Shown here: positions 46,388-56,862 of the stretch, piece by piece
Position numbering within the stretch: position 1 is the stretch's first letter
How the letters are laid out: every line of letters starts with the position of its first letter
Source: Eleusine coracana subsp. coracana
Lineage: Eukaryota; Streptophyta; Magnoliopsida; Poales; Poaceae
DNA: 64,000 nt
NCBI GenBank assembly: GCA_032690845.1
Contig: CM064424.1
Location: forward strand, 35,343,462 to 35,407,461
Reading direction: 5' to 3'
Notes under the pieces: model-generated
The model's input: the letters and a program-made list of their open reading frames with translations, nothing else
Told to the model about the DNA's origin: nothing
Database searches by the model: none
Translations under genes and position numbers: made by a program

Positions 46388-47699
46388 CTAATCAGCGAGA
46401 TTTTCCTGGTTGAGCCAATCGGCGTAGGTGTCGTGCCGATCGGCGCTAGCAGTATGCTTGTCAGTTCCACGCATGATGTGGTCCAGTGGGTCTCCCATAT
46501 CCATCCCTATCTTCTCGTGCTCCTCTGGGTAGAATTCCTGACTGTAAGAAGGGCCTTGATGAGACGGATCATTAAATTGAAATTGCACTTCTTCCTCTCC
46601 CAGGAGTAGCGTAATTCGATCTTTCCCAACATCCAGAACAACTTGTACTAATCTTAAGAATGGCCTTCCCAGAATGATATCTTCAACACTAGTTTCTTTA
46701 TTGTCTAGAACAATGAAATCTACCGGTATTGTTTTCAAGCTGATCTCAATTTCAACATTCTTGATCACTCTTAGCAGCTTGGTCTTCCCTCCATTTACCA
46801 TGATAAGCTCAAGTTCGGTCCCCATCAGCTGCTATTGAGTTTCATAAGGAACGCTCATGAATGCATCATAAGTCATCAAGTTGACACGGGAACCAAAGTC
46901 ACACAAGGCTTTCAGAAATTTTTTCCCTGATATCTCACATGGTATGTATGGTTCGTCTTCTTCCTCTTCAGTGAGGCCTACAGCATACACACCACATAAT
47001 CCTTTGTAGGGAGATGGCTCAAAGCAAGTGTCTAGCAATCTCTTTGCTTGTTTCACCTCCGTTCCATCAAGCTCTATATCATCCTTGTAAAGCTTCCCTA
47101 AAACTCTCCCAATAATCTCTTGATCAAAAATTTCCGATTTGAGGCAATTACTTGGGAAATTATACTCAATTCCGGCTTCGGAAGCGTCTTGCGGGCTGAA
47201 GGATCTTCTCATATTGAGCAACTCGCGCGAAAAATCAATAGGAATCCAGTCCATCGGCTCAAATTCATCAAGTGGTTTGGCATTTGCCAATGTTCTATCC
47301 CCCTTTAGTGTAGCAAAGTTGCCTTCAAATTCCTTCAGGTGGTTGTCCAGAATCGCAGCATCTATCTTGGTACATTCCTTGCAACTCGACGGAGTCATCA
47401 TGGTGATCGGTTCTCCTGTTGTCGCGACTGTGCCGATCGGCACACACGTCAGATCCATAGAGGCGGGTCTGACGGGATCTATTTCTTTGAATTCATGCTC
47501 TAAAGTAATCATTGCTCTGCTCTCGGACATCAAGATCTGTTCAACCGGCGACTCTTCCTTCTACATAACTTCTGGGTATTGCCGATTTGGTTCAAGATAT
47601 TCTTCCCAATGCTTGTGCAAAGCTTCATTTTTGGCAATTTTTCCTAACAATTCAATCCCTGCCTTGGCTGTCAATCTCAGAAAACTTCCTTCGGCCGAT
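46388..47699 (-). pseudogene. E gag C-terminal region and protease
   Basis: Minus strand. The gag frame resumes after the F insertion with a Gly-Ser-Phe-Leu-Arg-Leu segment and LTAKAGIELLGKI, then a long linker with ...AILDNHLKEFEGNFATLKGD. The protease has KALCDFGSRVNLMTYDAF, where Athila-type proteases have CDLGASVNLMP, so the aspartate is kept. A TAG near 46830 and a frame end at 46388 break it. The last part (DRHDTYADWLNQENLAD) reads through two of the palindromes. Confidence 0.75.
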
Positions 47700-47765
47700 T
47701 GTTGATGGTCCTTAAATGCTAAATCTGACCGTCAAATCCTTGCATAAATAACATAAAAGGAATAA

Positions 47766-48277
47766 GGGATAATTGTATAAATCACCCAATAACTCACTTC
47801 AAGTTTGAGATTCCTACCCAACCCACCCAATGTATTTTGTTGTAAAAACCACCCCAGTTGACACATGTTTAATTGATCTCATATGATTTCATCGATATAA
47901 ATTTAAAATAAAAATAAGTTTAATAAGTTTAACACTGTTAGAGATTTTTAGTTTGTTTAAGTTCTTATATTTTCGTAAAAAAGTATCCAAATTTTAAATT
48001 TTATTGTTGAACACCGATCAAACTTCAATTAATATTTTTACTACATATTCTTTGTAAAAAAATATGAAGATTATACTTCTAAAATTTTGTATTTTATATA
48101 AGAACACCATTGGCTACTCCAAATAATCAAAAACATATTGAGTAAATTGAACATGTGCAAATTGGGGTGGTTTTTGCAACAAAACTCAATGGGTGGGTGG
48201 GAATTTGCAACAAAATGACTTATGGGTGGAAATCTCAAACTCTAACTGAGTTATGGGGTGGTTTTTGCAATTAACCC
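47766..48277. mobile_element. Mutator-like MITE in the F 5' LTR (512 bp)
   Basis: Flanked by the exact 9-bp duplication AAGGAATAA (47757-47765 and 48278-48286); the 3' LTR has a single uninterrupted copy of this word. The ends are inverted repeats of about 110 bp, starting GGGATAATTG and ending CAATTAACCC, with further shared inner words (GTTTGAGAT, ACCCACCCA, GTTGCAAAAACCACCCC). Nine-bp duplications and long terminal inverted repeats are the mark of Mutator-like elements. There is no transposase, so it moved with a partner's enzyme and did so after F inserted. Confidence 0.9.
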
Positions 48278-48740
48278 AAGGAATAAACAACATAGTTGTG
48301 ACAATTTATTATTAACATGTTCCACGAGTTTTGGTGAAATATGTGTTTGCAGGCATAAGAGAGCCAAAATATGCAAAAACATGAAAAAACACCCCGTCGA
48401 CCGATCACGACTCTGAAACAGCCGTTTTCACCGATCGACAAGGTCGTTTTCAGGTAGAAACCAGCCGACAGGTCATAACCGCCTAAAATCAAGCACCTGG
48501 CTGGTTAAACAGGGTCACTTTCAGGCTAAAATCAGAAATCAGCCGATAGGGTCATAACCTTCTAAAATCAGGCACCCGACTGGTTAAATGGAGTCGTTTT
48601 TCAAGCTAATCATCCGACCCGGCCGATTCTGCAAAACACTTCACCATGAGGCCGGTTTCTCCTGCCGAACCAATAGTGATGAAATATGGCTAATGAAAGT
48701 AGACCAATAAGTAGCCTAACCGAGAGAAGTCAAGGGCAAC

Positions 48741-49095
48741 CCGGAGGGGGTCGGCACCCGGCCAAGGCCGCCGCCCGGCCAGCCACGTCGCCCGGCTTAG
48801 GCCACCGCCCGGTCGACTATGCCACCCAGCCTAGGCTGCTGCTTGGCTGACCATGCCACCCGGCCTGGCCTGCCGCCCGGCCTGGGATGCCACCCAGGGG
48901 TTGCCAGCCCACTAGGCCCAAGACGCCTACCGGCCCCAAAATGAAGGAGTTGGTGGAAACCGACCCAACAACTGCCTTTGGGACAAGACCCGAGCCATTG
49001 GAAAAGAGTAGGTCGGGAACCGACCATATCTAACGGCCACCCGGCCTACCCTGCTGCCTGGCGGTTCATGCCGCCCGGCATACCCGGTCGCCCGA
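48741..49095. repeat. Degenerate GCCGCCCGGCC array in the F LTR
   Basis: Many variants of GCCGCCCGGCC and GCCACCCGGCC recur at roughly 15-25 bp over 350 bp, ending about 60 bp before the TATA position. The 3' LTR carries the same array at about 55655-56025. It is CpG- and CHG-rich. Confidence 0.8.
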
Positions 49096-49897
49096 CGGGG
49101 GAATTTTTGCCCACCGACTCTCCTCCACCTTGAAGTACCCGCCAAGCCTTCGCCACCTACAAATAGAGGGGTAATTTGTCATAAACAAGACAACACAAGA
49201 AGAGTTTAGACCTCCATTTCAAAGGCTTTAGCACTGCCAAAGTGCTTAGAAAATAGGGAGAGAGAGAGGGAGAGTTAAGAGAAGGTCCGGGCTTGGTGGC
49301 ACCTTCTCCACGCTTGTACCTCGGTGGATGCTTTCTTTTCTTAGTGAGTATTCGTGATCTTCCCTTGGTATTCAAGTTTCCTTTTTAATTAAGTTCTTTC
49401 TTTAGTTGCTTATGGGATCATTCTATTTATTTAGAGTATAATAGTCTTCTATTAGCGTGACGTTGAGACACTGATAGTAATTAATAGCATAGACGTGGTG
49501 TCTAGGCTAGAGATTACCTTTGTTTGCCGCGTGCCCCACGGTTTGTAGAGGTAGTCGGTAGGTGGTGACAGCCTTATCCGACCTTAGTAATCCTCCACGT
49601 TCGGGTACATCGTAGAGCTGTTGGCCGGAGTCACCTGTGAATGCAGGGGTAAGCCGGTGCCCAAAGTAAGCATTAATAGACTGAACCTATCTTATTTTAG
49701 GATCTTTTACCATAGGAATCCTCTCTACCCTCTGCCTACCATATTCTTGTTGTCCTTGGATGGATTAGGATAGGAGATTAGTACACACACGTTCCCTGTG
49801 ATTCGATAACCTAGAATACTCTTAGGTGAAGTGCTACAGCGGTATCCGTGCACATGCAGATTTATCTGTGATCGTAAGAAATACCAACAAGCATTTC

Positions 49898-49915
49898 TGG
49901 CGCCGTTGCCAGGGA
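49898..49915 (+). other. PBS-like sequence embedded inside the F LTR
   Basis: CCAACAAGCATTTC then TGGCGCCGTTGCCAGGGA. The same arrangement (CAACAAGCATTTC then TGGCATCGTTGCCGGGGA) occurs at the true LTR end and PBS 64 bp later. The 3' LTR has the embedded copy too (56802-56819, TAGCGCCATTGCCGGAGA), which shows that it is part of the LTR. It looks like an older LTR-end/PBS junction now carried within the LTR. Confidence 0.8.
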
Positions 49916-49961
49916 TAGTAATATTTCTGGTGCGACGCTAAGAAGTGTCAACAAGCATTTC

Positions 49962-49979
49962 TGGCATCGTTGCCGGGGA
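49962..49979 (+). other. Primer-binding site of F
   Basis: TGGCATCGTTGCCGGGGA begins 8 bp after the LTR end (49953) and agrees with the TGGCGCCGTTGCCGGGGA type PBS common in Athila/Tat elements. I have not assigned the tRNA. Confidence 0.8.
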
Positions 49980-50059
49980 ACGGTTGTTATTCTATCTTTG
50001 AACTTTTTTCATCCTCGAATCCTTTTTTTTCTTTCTTTATTTCTTTCCCCATTTCTACA

Positions 50060-51500
50060 ATGGAGCAACCTTCTATCCAATCCTTTTCTGCTCCAAAGAG
50101 CGAGTTGTTTGAGCAACCACCGTCCACGGACCCAATTTATACTTCTGGCTATGAACTTCGCCCTGCCTTTATAGCCATGGTTCGGGAACAATACTTTTCT
50201 GGCATAGAAAGTGAAAACCCATACCATCACCTACGAGAATTCGAGCAACTGTGTTCATGCCTTTCTATAAAGGGCATGACACAGGAAACTCTAAAGTGGA
50301 AATTGTTTCCCTTCTCCCTCATGGAGAGGGAAAAACAATGGTACACTCGTACTGTCGGGAGTGTAAACGGTGACTGGGAAGAACTTCGAGATAAATTTTG
50401 TCTCACTTTCTTCCCTACGTCCCGTATTGTCTCCCTTCGTATGGAAATTCTCGGTTTTTGCTAGAATGAGAAGGAATCTTTAGGTGCATCCTGGGCTAGG
50501 CTTAATTTGCTATCCAAATCCGGACCCAACCTTGGCATTCCTAACCTGATGTTGTTACAACAATTTCGTGAGTGTTTGAACAAGGGAGATACCCTATACC
50601 TCGACATTGCTGCTGGAGGATCGTTCGTCCACAAGATTGTGACGAAAGAAAGAGAAATCCTAGACCATATTCTAGAAAACACTTCTTTCCTTTCTGATCA
50701 TGCTGAACCCCTACAGGAGGAAGCCAAGTTGAGCCATGAGGACCCCTTAATAGCCGAATCCAACCCTATTTCTTCCATACCTGAAGATTCGACCATTGAG
50801 CCCTCACCTGAACCGGGAACACCTAGGAAAGAAGAAATTCAACCCTTAGAATTCCCATTTGACTTTGAGGTAGAGCTTTTTGAACATTATGGAAACACCT
50901 CAAAGTATTGTTGCCAAAAGAAACCCCCGACTCCGATCTCCCCTTCGGAGCCACTTGAAGTGGCATTCCTCCAAGAGATGGTGAAGGAGTTAACTTCAAT
51001 TATGAGCAAGGAATGGTTGTGAGAGGTTGAGCTATCCTCTGAAGTAATCCAAATTTGCTCTCTCTCCCTCTCTCTCTCTTCTACCATTCGATGCGACATT
51101 AGAGGAGTCACAGTGGAAGTTCTTTATAATCCCACTGTTGGTGCCAACATAGTTTCTAGTGCCTTTACGTTTGACATTCTGGGTGATACGCCATTGGCAC
51201 CAACTAGTAAATCCTTCAAGAGCCCCTTTGGCCCTATTTTAGAAGGATACGGGATTTTGCAAGATGTGACCATAAGGCACGCAAACATCGAGTCTGTCCT
51301 AGACTTCCATGTCTTTGACATTGAGGATTTTGATGTCTTAATCGGACATCCCATTGAGAAATTACTCATGGATGTACCGATGCTTGGAAGTCTCAACGTA
51401 AAACTAGGGGGGGGGGGTGGGGTTCTGTCCCGATCTCTCGATCAAGGAATTCCCTACCAGATCCTTCCCCCGAGGAAGAGCCAATCGAGGAAGTAATGGC
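50060..51500 (+). pseudogene. F gag and protease
   Basis: Start chosen at the ATG 50060 (MEQPSIQSFSAPKSEL), the first after the PBS. Gag core: ENPYHHLREFEQLCSCLSIK, FPFSLMEREKQWYTR, WEELRDKFCLTFFP. A TAG at 50462-50464 breaks FC-NEKESLG; the next open part has ECLNKGDTLYLDIAAGGSF. An acidic linker follows, with a stop at 51020-51022. The protease region has VEVLYNPTVGANIVS (near 51115), with Asn where a catalytic Asp is expected, and FDVLIGHPIEKLLMD. A G11 run (51407-51417) closes the frame in KLGGGGGV. No zinc knuckle is visible. Confidence 0.8.
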
Positions 51501-53170
51501 TATTCTTCAATTTGATTCTCCTGAACCCATTCTAGAAAGAGATGCTAAAGAGTTTATCGAAGAGGAGGATGAGTTTCAAGAGACAATTGAGCTACCCATT
51601 GAAGAACCACCATCATGACCTCCGATTGAGCTTAATCCCTTACCTTCTGGACTACGCTATGCTTTCCTAAATGGCGACCTGTAAGCCACTGTTATCATAT
51701 GTGACAGACTATCTAAGGAAGAAACTGCTAAACCTTTAGCCATCCTGGAAAAGCATCGATCTGTCCTAGGCTAATCACTCCAAGACCTTAAGGGAATTAG
51801 TCGCGCTCTTTACATGCATTGCATTCCCATTGATCCTGATAGCACACCTTCTAGGGAGCCTCAGAGGAGGCTAAATAATGCAATGATAGAGGTTGTTAAG
51901 AAGGAGGTTTTGAAACTTTTGCACGCCAGGATAATTTATCCCATTCCTCATAGTGAATGGGTTAGCCCTGTGCAAGTAGTGCCTAAGAAGGGAGGCATGA
52001 TGGTCATTAGAAATGATAGAAATGAGTTGATCCCTCAATGCATCGTCACGGGATGGAGGATGTGCATCGACTATCGAAGGCTCAATAAGGCAACAAAAAA
52101 GGATCATTTCCCGCTGCCCTTCATTGATGAAATGTTAGAGCGTCTTGCCAAAAATTCCTTCTTTTGTTTCCTTGATGGGTACTCTGGTTACCATCAAATT
52201 CCCATCCATCCCGATGATCAAAGTAAGACTACCTTCACAAGCCCTTACGGAACCTATGCCTATCGGAGAATGTCATTCGGATTGTGTAATGCACCCGCTT
52301 CGTTCCAAAGGTGCATGGTGTCTATATTCTCTGACATGATCGAAGAAATCATGGAAGTTTTCAAGGATGATTGCTCTGTTGATGGGAAAACTTTTGATCA
52401 TTGTCTTGAGAACCTAGATAGGGTTTTACAAAGATGCTAGGAAAAGGACTTGACACTTCATTGGGAAAAGTGCCACTTTATGGTCCGAGAGGGCATCGTT
52501 TTAGGACACCTTATGTCTGAGAGGGGTATTGAGGTGGGTAGAGCTAAGATTGAGGTCATAGAAAGGCTTCCACCTCCAATTAATGTTAAGGGGATCCGGA
52601 GTTTCTTAGGACATGCGGGGTTTTACCGGTGTTTTATCATAGACTTTTTGCAAATCGCCAGACCCCTCACTAGTCTTTTGGCTAAGGATGCTCCCTTTGA
52701 TTTCGATGATGAGTGCCTACATTCCTTTAATATCCTTAAAAAGACACTCATCTCAGCACCAATCATTCAACCCCCCGATTGGATGCTGCCTTTCGAAATC
52801 ATGTGTGATGCTAGTGACTATGTTGTTGGGGCTGTTCTTGGCCAAACCAAAGATAAGACGCATCACGCCATAGCCTAGGCTAGCAAGACCTTGACAGGAG
52901 CACAACATAATTATGCCACTACAGAAAAAGAGCTCTTTGCTATTGTTTTTGCTATCGATAAGTTTAGGTCATACTTAGTAGGAGCAAAGGTCATCGTTCA
53001 CACTGATCATGCTGCTTTAAAATAATTGCTCACTAAGAAAGATGATAAACCAAGGCTAATTAGATGGATTCTTCTGCTCCAAGAATTTGACCTTGAAATT
53101 AGAGATAAGAAAGGAGTAGAAAATTCAGTTGCAGATCATTTATCACGTATGCAAGTGACTAACATGCAGG
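51501..53170 (+). pseudogene. F reverse transcriptase and RNase H
   Basis: RT: EWVSPVQVVPKKGGMMVI, GWRMCIDYRRLNKATKKDH, FFCFLDGYSGYHQIPIH, MSFGLCNAPASFQRC. The catalytic box reads EVFKDDCSVDG, with Lys at the X of YXDD, so it is probably inactive. In-frame TAG at 52438-52440 (QRC-EKDL). Connection and primer grip: GIRSFLGHAGFYRCF. RNase H: IMCDASDYVVGAVLG, TTEKELFAIVFAIDKF, VHTDHAALK, with a TAG at 52876-52878 and a TAA at 53023-53025. It ends in GVENSVADHLSRMQ, the usual end of RNase H. Lineage Athila. Confidence 0.85.
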
Positions 53171-53650
53171 AAATTCCGATAAATGACTTCCTCTGTGACG
53201 ACATGGTACTGAAAGTGACGGACTCCAACCCCTGGTATGCAGACATTGTGAATTTCATAGTTATAGGGTATGTACCATCAGGGGAGAACAAGAAGAATCT
53301 CATCTATGAGAGTGGACGTCACCTATGGGACGACCGATACCTCTATAGAGTATGTTCTGACGGGTTGCTAAGGAGATGTGTCCCAAGAATTGAAGGCAAC
53401 AAGATAATTGAGAAATGCCATGCACCTCCATATGGAGGCCACTTTGGTGCATTCCGCACCCAACCAAAAATGGGAAGGACCATTCACCATCATTAATGCT
53501 GCATCACATGGAGCAATCACACTCCAAGATGACAGAGGGAACCAATTTAAGGTAAATGGTCATCGTTTAAAAGTCTTCCTAGAGCCAGATGACAACCAAG
53601 GTAAGGAGGTAGATGTGATCAATTTAATTGATTTCAATGCTCTACCCTAG
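53171..53650 (+). pseudogene. F integrase remnant, core deleted
   Basis: The N terminus is kept (WYADIVNFIVIGYVPSG, GRHLWDDRYLYRVCSDGLLRRCV, YGGHFGAFRT) up to about 53460. The next bases encode KWEGPFTIINAASHGAITLQ in another frame, which is the extreme C terminus of such integrases, ending VINLIDFNALP. The CC half of the zinc domain and the entire D,D-E core are missing. The deletion junction lies at about 53458-53468. Confidence 0.85.
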
Positions 53651-55125
53651 CATTCCTCTCTGCACTTCTTTTTCATTTGAATAAACTTAGACTCTCCGGT
53701 CCTAGACCTAGTAAAGTCCTTTTTGTTTGCACAATCTTTAGTTTGTTTCGAATAAAAAGCAGCTAGGGTCAAGAACAAGTGTGGGGGAGGCTTCTGAGGT
53801 TTTTTGATGCGCAAGAGGTCAACATCATGAGAAAGAGCATGGCAGCCAGGCACATCCCAGCTTCCACCCTCTTCACTACGATGGTTTGCGCACTCAATCC
53901 CTTCACCTCCTTGTTTCACGAGTTAATATTATTTTTCTCTTTGATCAATCATAAAAAATTAACTCGAAAACTAAAATGAACCTTGTGGAAGCCCCATTTT
54001 ATTTCATGCTTCTATTTGGTTGGCTTGCATGCTCCTTATTCCTAGTTCATAGACTTGTTGCTTGTGAACTACATCTTTAGGAAATCATGTCACCTAGGTA
54101 GTTGATGCATGAGATATGGTTTGATGAAATGAATCTTTCTCTTATCCTTAATGTGCTTGGGAATTTTTCTTACAAAAATTAAAACCACTCCTCAATGATT
54201 ATATCTTCCTACCAAAGCCATATGATGAACTCATTGAAAACCTTATGCATATGGTACTTGTTGTTTTGTTGAACTTTCTCAAATTGTTGTGACCCTTGTG
54301 ACTTATTTTGTATGAATTTTTTATCAAGATTATGTGCACACCACTTTGCTAATACTTCTTCACTGGAAGTTAGCACCACCATATCCATCATCCATGTGCT
54401 AAATCTTCTACACTAGAAGATAGCACTTCTGTGTCATCATCCATCCATTAAATAAAGTACTCTATCATATTCTGATGAACTCCCTCTCCAAATATCCTTG
54501 TAAAAGAGACATGGGCTATTCGTGAATTAAAAAAAAGAGTGAAAAAAGAAGAAAAGTGAGAGAGAGAAAGAATTAGCCCATGCTCTCAAATGCATATCCA
54601 ATAGAAGGGAAAGAGCATCTTAAAAAAGGGGAGTATTCACTTTCAGTCATTTTCCATCCACATATCCACATGTGCACATGCTTGATCAAAAGTTCATGAA
54701 TTGTTCTCCATGGATCCGGTTTTTAACTTAGTGATATATGAGACACAAGTATGCCTCTCTTTTACCCCTACCTTGAGCTCCACATAAAGCCATATTTAGA
54801 AGTAGGATGAAAAGAGGCAATGTCGTGGTGAGGAACCATACACCTTGAGCGATTTGAGAGAATCATTTGAGGAGTACAGCTATGATTTGTTTTGAAAATC
54901 TTTTTAAAAACCCAAGCTACATAGCAGAACGAGTGAAGATGATTGGAGTCAATATTGTTCCATTCCTCAACCACCCAAGGTAACATGATAAATACTTCAA
55001 AAGTTCATTGGTACAGGTATGACATGGGATAATTTGCATGCTAGCATCATACCAATTAAATTTATGATCCACCTTACCCTTTAACTTTTACTCGAGGATG
55101 AGCAAAGGCTAAGTGTGGCGGATTT
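53651..55125 (+). other. F 3' untranslated region
   Basis: AT-rich, with no protein-like frame. AAGTGTGGGGGAGGCTTC near 53780 is the G-rich tract typical of the Athila 3' region, and CTCGAGGATGAGCAAAGGCT with AAGTGTGGCGGATTT (55092-55125) stands directly before the LTR, where the PPT is expected; the G-run there has decayed. Confidence 0.65.
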
Positions 55126-56857
55126 TGTTGACGGTCCTTGAATGCTAAATCTGACCATCAAATCCTTGCATAAATAGCATAAAAGGAATAAACAACATAG
55201 TGGCGGCAGTTTATTATTAACATGTTCCACGAGTTTTGGTGAAATATGAGTTGGCAGGCATAAGAGAGCCAAAATATGCAAAAACATGGAGAAACACCCT
55301 GTCGGCCGATCACGACTATGAAACAGCCGTTTTCACCGGGCGACAAGGACGTTTTCAGGCAGAAACCAGCCGACAGGTCATAACCGGCTAAAATCAGGCA
55401 CCTGGCTTGTTAAACATGGTCACTTTCAGGCTGAAACCAGCAATCAGCCGATAGGGTCATAACCGGCAAAAATCAGGCACCGGCTGGTTAAATGGAGTCA
55501 TTTTTCAGGCTAATCATCTGACCCGGCCGATTCTGCAAAACACTTCACCATGGGGCCGTTTTCTCCAACCGGACCAAAAAGTGATGAAATATGGCTAAGG
55601 AAAGTAGACCAATAAGTGGCCTAACTGGGAGAAGTCAAGGGGCGACCAGGAGGGGGTCGGCACCCAGCCAAGGCCGCTGCCCGGCCTAGGCCGCCGCCCA
55701 GCCAACTACGCCGCCCGGCCAACTATGCTGCCCGGCCTAAGCTACCGCCCGACCGACCATGCCGCCCGCCCTGGCCTGCCGCCCAACCTGGGATGCCACC
55801 CAAGGGTTGCCAGCCCACTAGACCGAAGACGCCTACCGGCCCCAAAATGAAGGGGTCGATGGAAACCAACCCAACAACCACCTTTGGGACAAGATCCAAG
55901 CCATTGGAAGAGAGTCAGTTGGGAACCGACCATATCTAATGGCCGCCCAGCCTACCCTGCCGCCCGACGGTGCATGCCGCCCAGCATACACGGCCGCCCG
56001 GCACACGTGGCCGCCCGCTAGGTGAATTTTTGCCCACCGACTCTCCTCTACCTTGAAGTACCTGCCAAGCCTTCGCCACCTATAAATAGAGGGGGAATTT
56101 GTTATAAACAAGACAACACAAAAATAGAGTTTAGACCTCCATTTCAAAGGCTTTAGCACTGCCAAAGTGCTTAGAAAATAGGGAGAGAGTGAGGGACAGT
56201 TAAGAGAAGTTGTACCTCGACGGATGCTTTCTTTTCCTAGTGAGTATTTGTGATCTTCCCTTGGTATTCAAGTTTCCTTTTTAAGTAAGTTCTTTCTTTA
56301 GTTGCTTATGGGATCATTGCTCTATTTATTTAGAGTATCATAGTCTTCTATTAGCGTGATGTCAAGACTTTGATAGTAATTAATAGCATAGATATGGTGT
56401 CTAGGCATAGATGTGGTGTCTAGGCTCTAATTATTAGCGCCACGGTTTGTAGAGGTAGTCGGTAGGTGGTGACAGCTCTATCCGGCCTTAATAATCCTCC
56501 ATGTTCGGGTACGTCGTAGAGTTGTTGGCCGGAGTCACCTGTGGATGCAGGAGTAAGCCAGTGCCCAAAGTAAGCACTAATAGACTGAACCTATCTTATT
56601 TTAGGACCTTTTACCATAGGAATCCTCTCTACCCTCTGCCTACCATATTCTTGATGTCCTTGGAAGGATTAGGATAGGAGATTAGTACACACACGTTCCC
56701 TGTGATTTGATAACCTGGAATACTCTTAGGTGAAGTGCTACAGTGGTATCCGTGCCCTTTCGCATATATCTGTGATCGTAAGAAATACCAACAAGCATTT
56801 CTAGCGCCATTGCCGGAGATAGTAATATTTCTGGTGCGACGCTAAGAAGTGTCAACA
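55126..56857 (+). repeat. 3' LTR of F (1732 bp)
   Basis: TGTTGACGGTCC...GTGTCAACA, followed by the CCGAT duplication. It keeps an intact TATAAATA at 56081-56088, the GCC-rich array (55655-56025) and the embedded PBS-like word (56802-56819). It has no MITE. Confidence 0.9.
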
Positions 56858-56862
56858 CCGAT

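Larger units (their letters stand above)
34172..47444. repeat. Dispersed GCCGATCGGC-core palindromes of element E
   Basis: Copies with the core GCCGATCGGC (perfect or with one or two changes) occur at 34172-34191 (perfect, GTCACGCCGATCGGCGTGAC), 34431-34460, 35252-35287, 36283-36300, 36671-36705, 37512-37566, 37788-37840, 46367-46446 and 47429-47444 (perfect 16 bp, TGTGCCGATCGGCACA). They usually come in groups of two or three, spaced 20-35 bp. All lie in E's own sequence, never in the inserted B, G or F. Some are in frame with coding sequence, giving repeated PIG motifs such as APIGTTPTPIGSTR (46282-46470). Confidence 0.75.
47700..49953 (+). repeat. 5' LTR of F (2254 bp with MITE)
   Basis: TGTTGATGGTCC...GTGTCAACA. 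It contains the MITE, a GCC-rich degenerate tandem array, a TATA region damaged to TACAAATA (49158-49165) and, 39-56 bp before the end, a PBS-like TGGCGCCGTTGCCAGGGA (49898-49915). It aligns with the 3' LTR at 55126-56857 throughout apart from the MITE and small indels. Confidence 0.9.
47700..56857 (+). mobile_element. Athila-like Ty3/gypsy element (F), full length but integrase-deleted
   Basis: 9158 bp with LTRs TGTTGA...TCAACA and the exact duplication CCGAT (47695-47699 and 56858-56862), inserted in the E gag between codons for MHLDGS and the following Gly-Ser-Phe. It holds a PBS, gag-protease, RT-RNase H, only the ends of integrase, a 1.5-kb 3' region and the 3' LTR. The 5' LTR is 2254 bp because of a 512-bp MITE; the 3' LTR is 1732 bp. 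Its RT and gag are related to, but distinct from, those of E. Confidence 0.9.
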
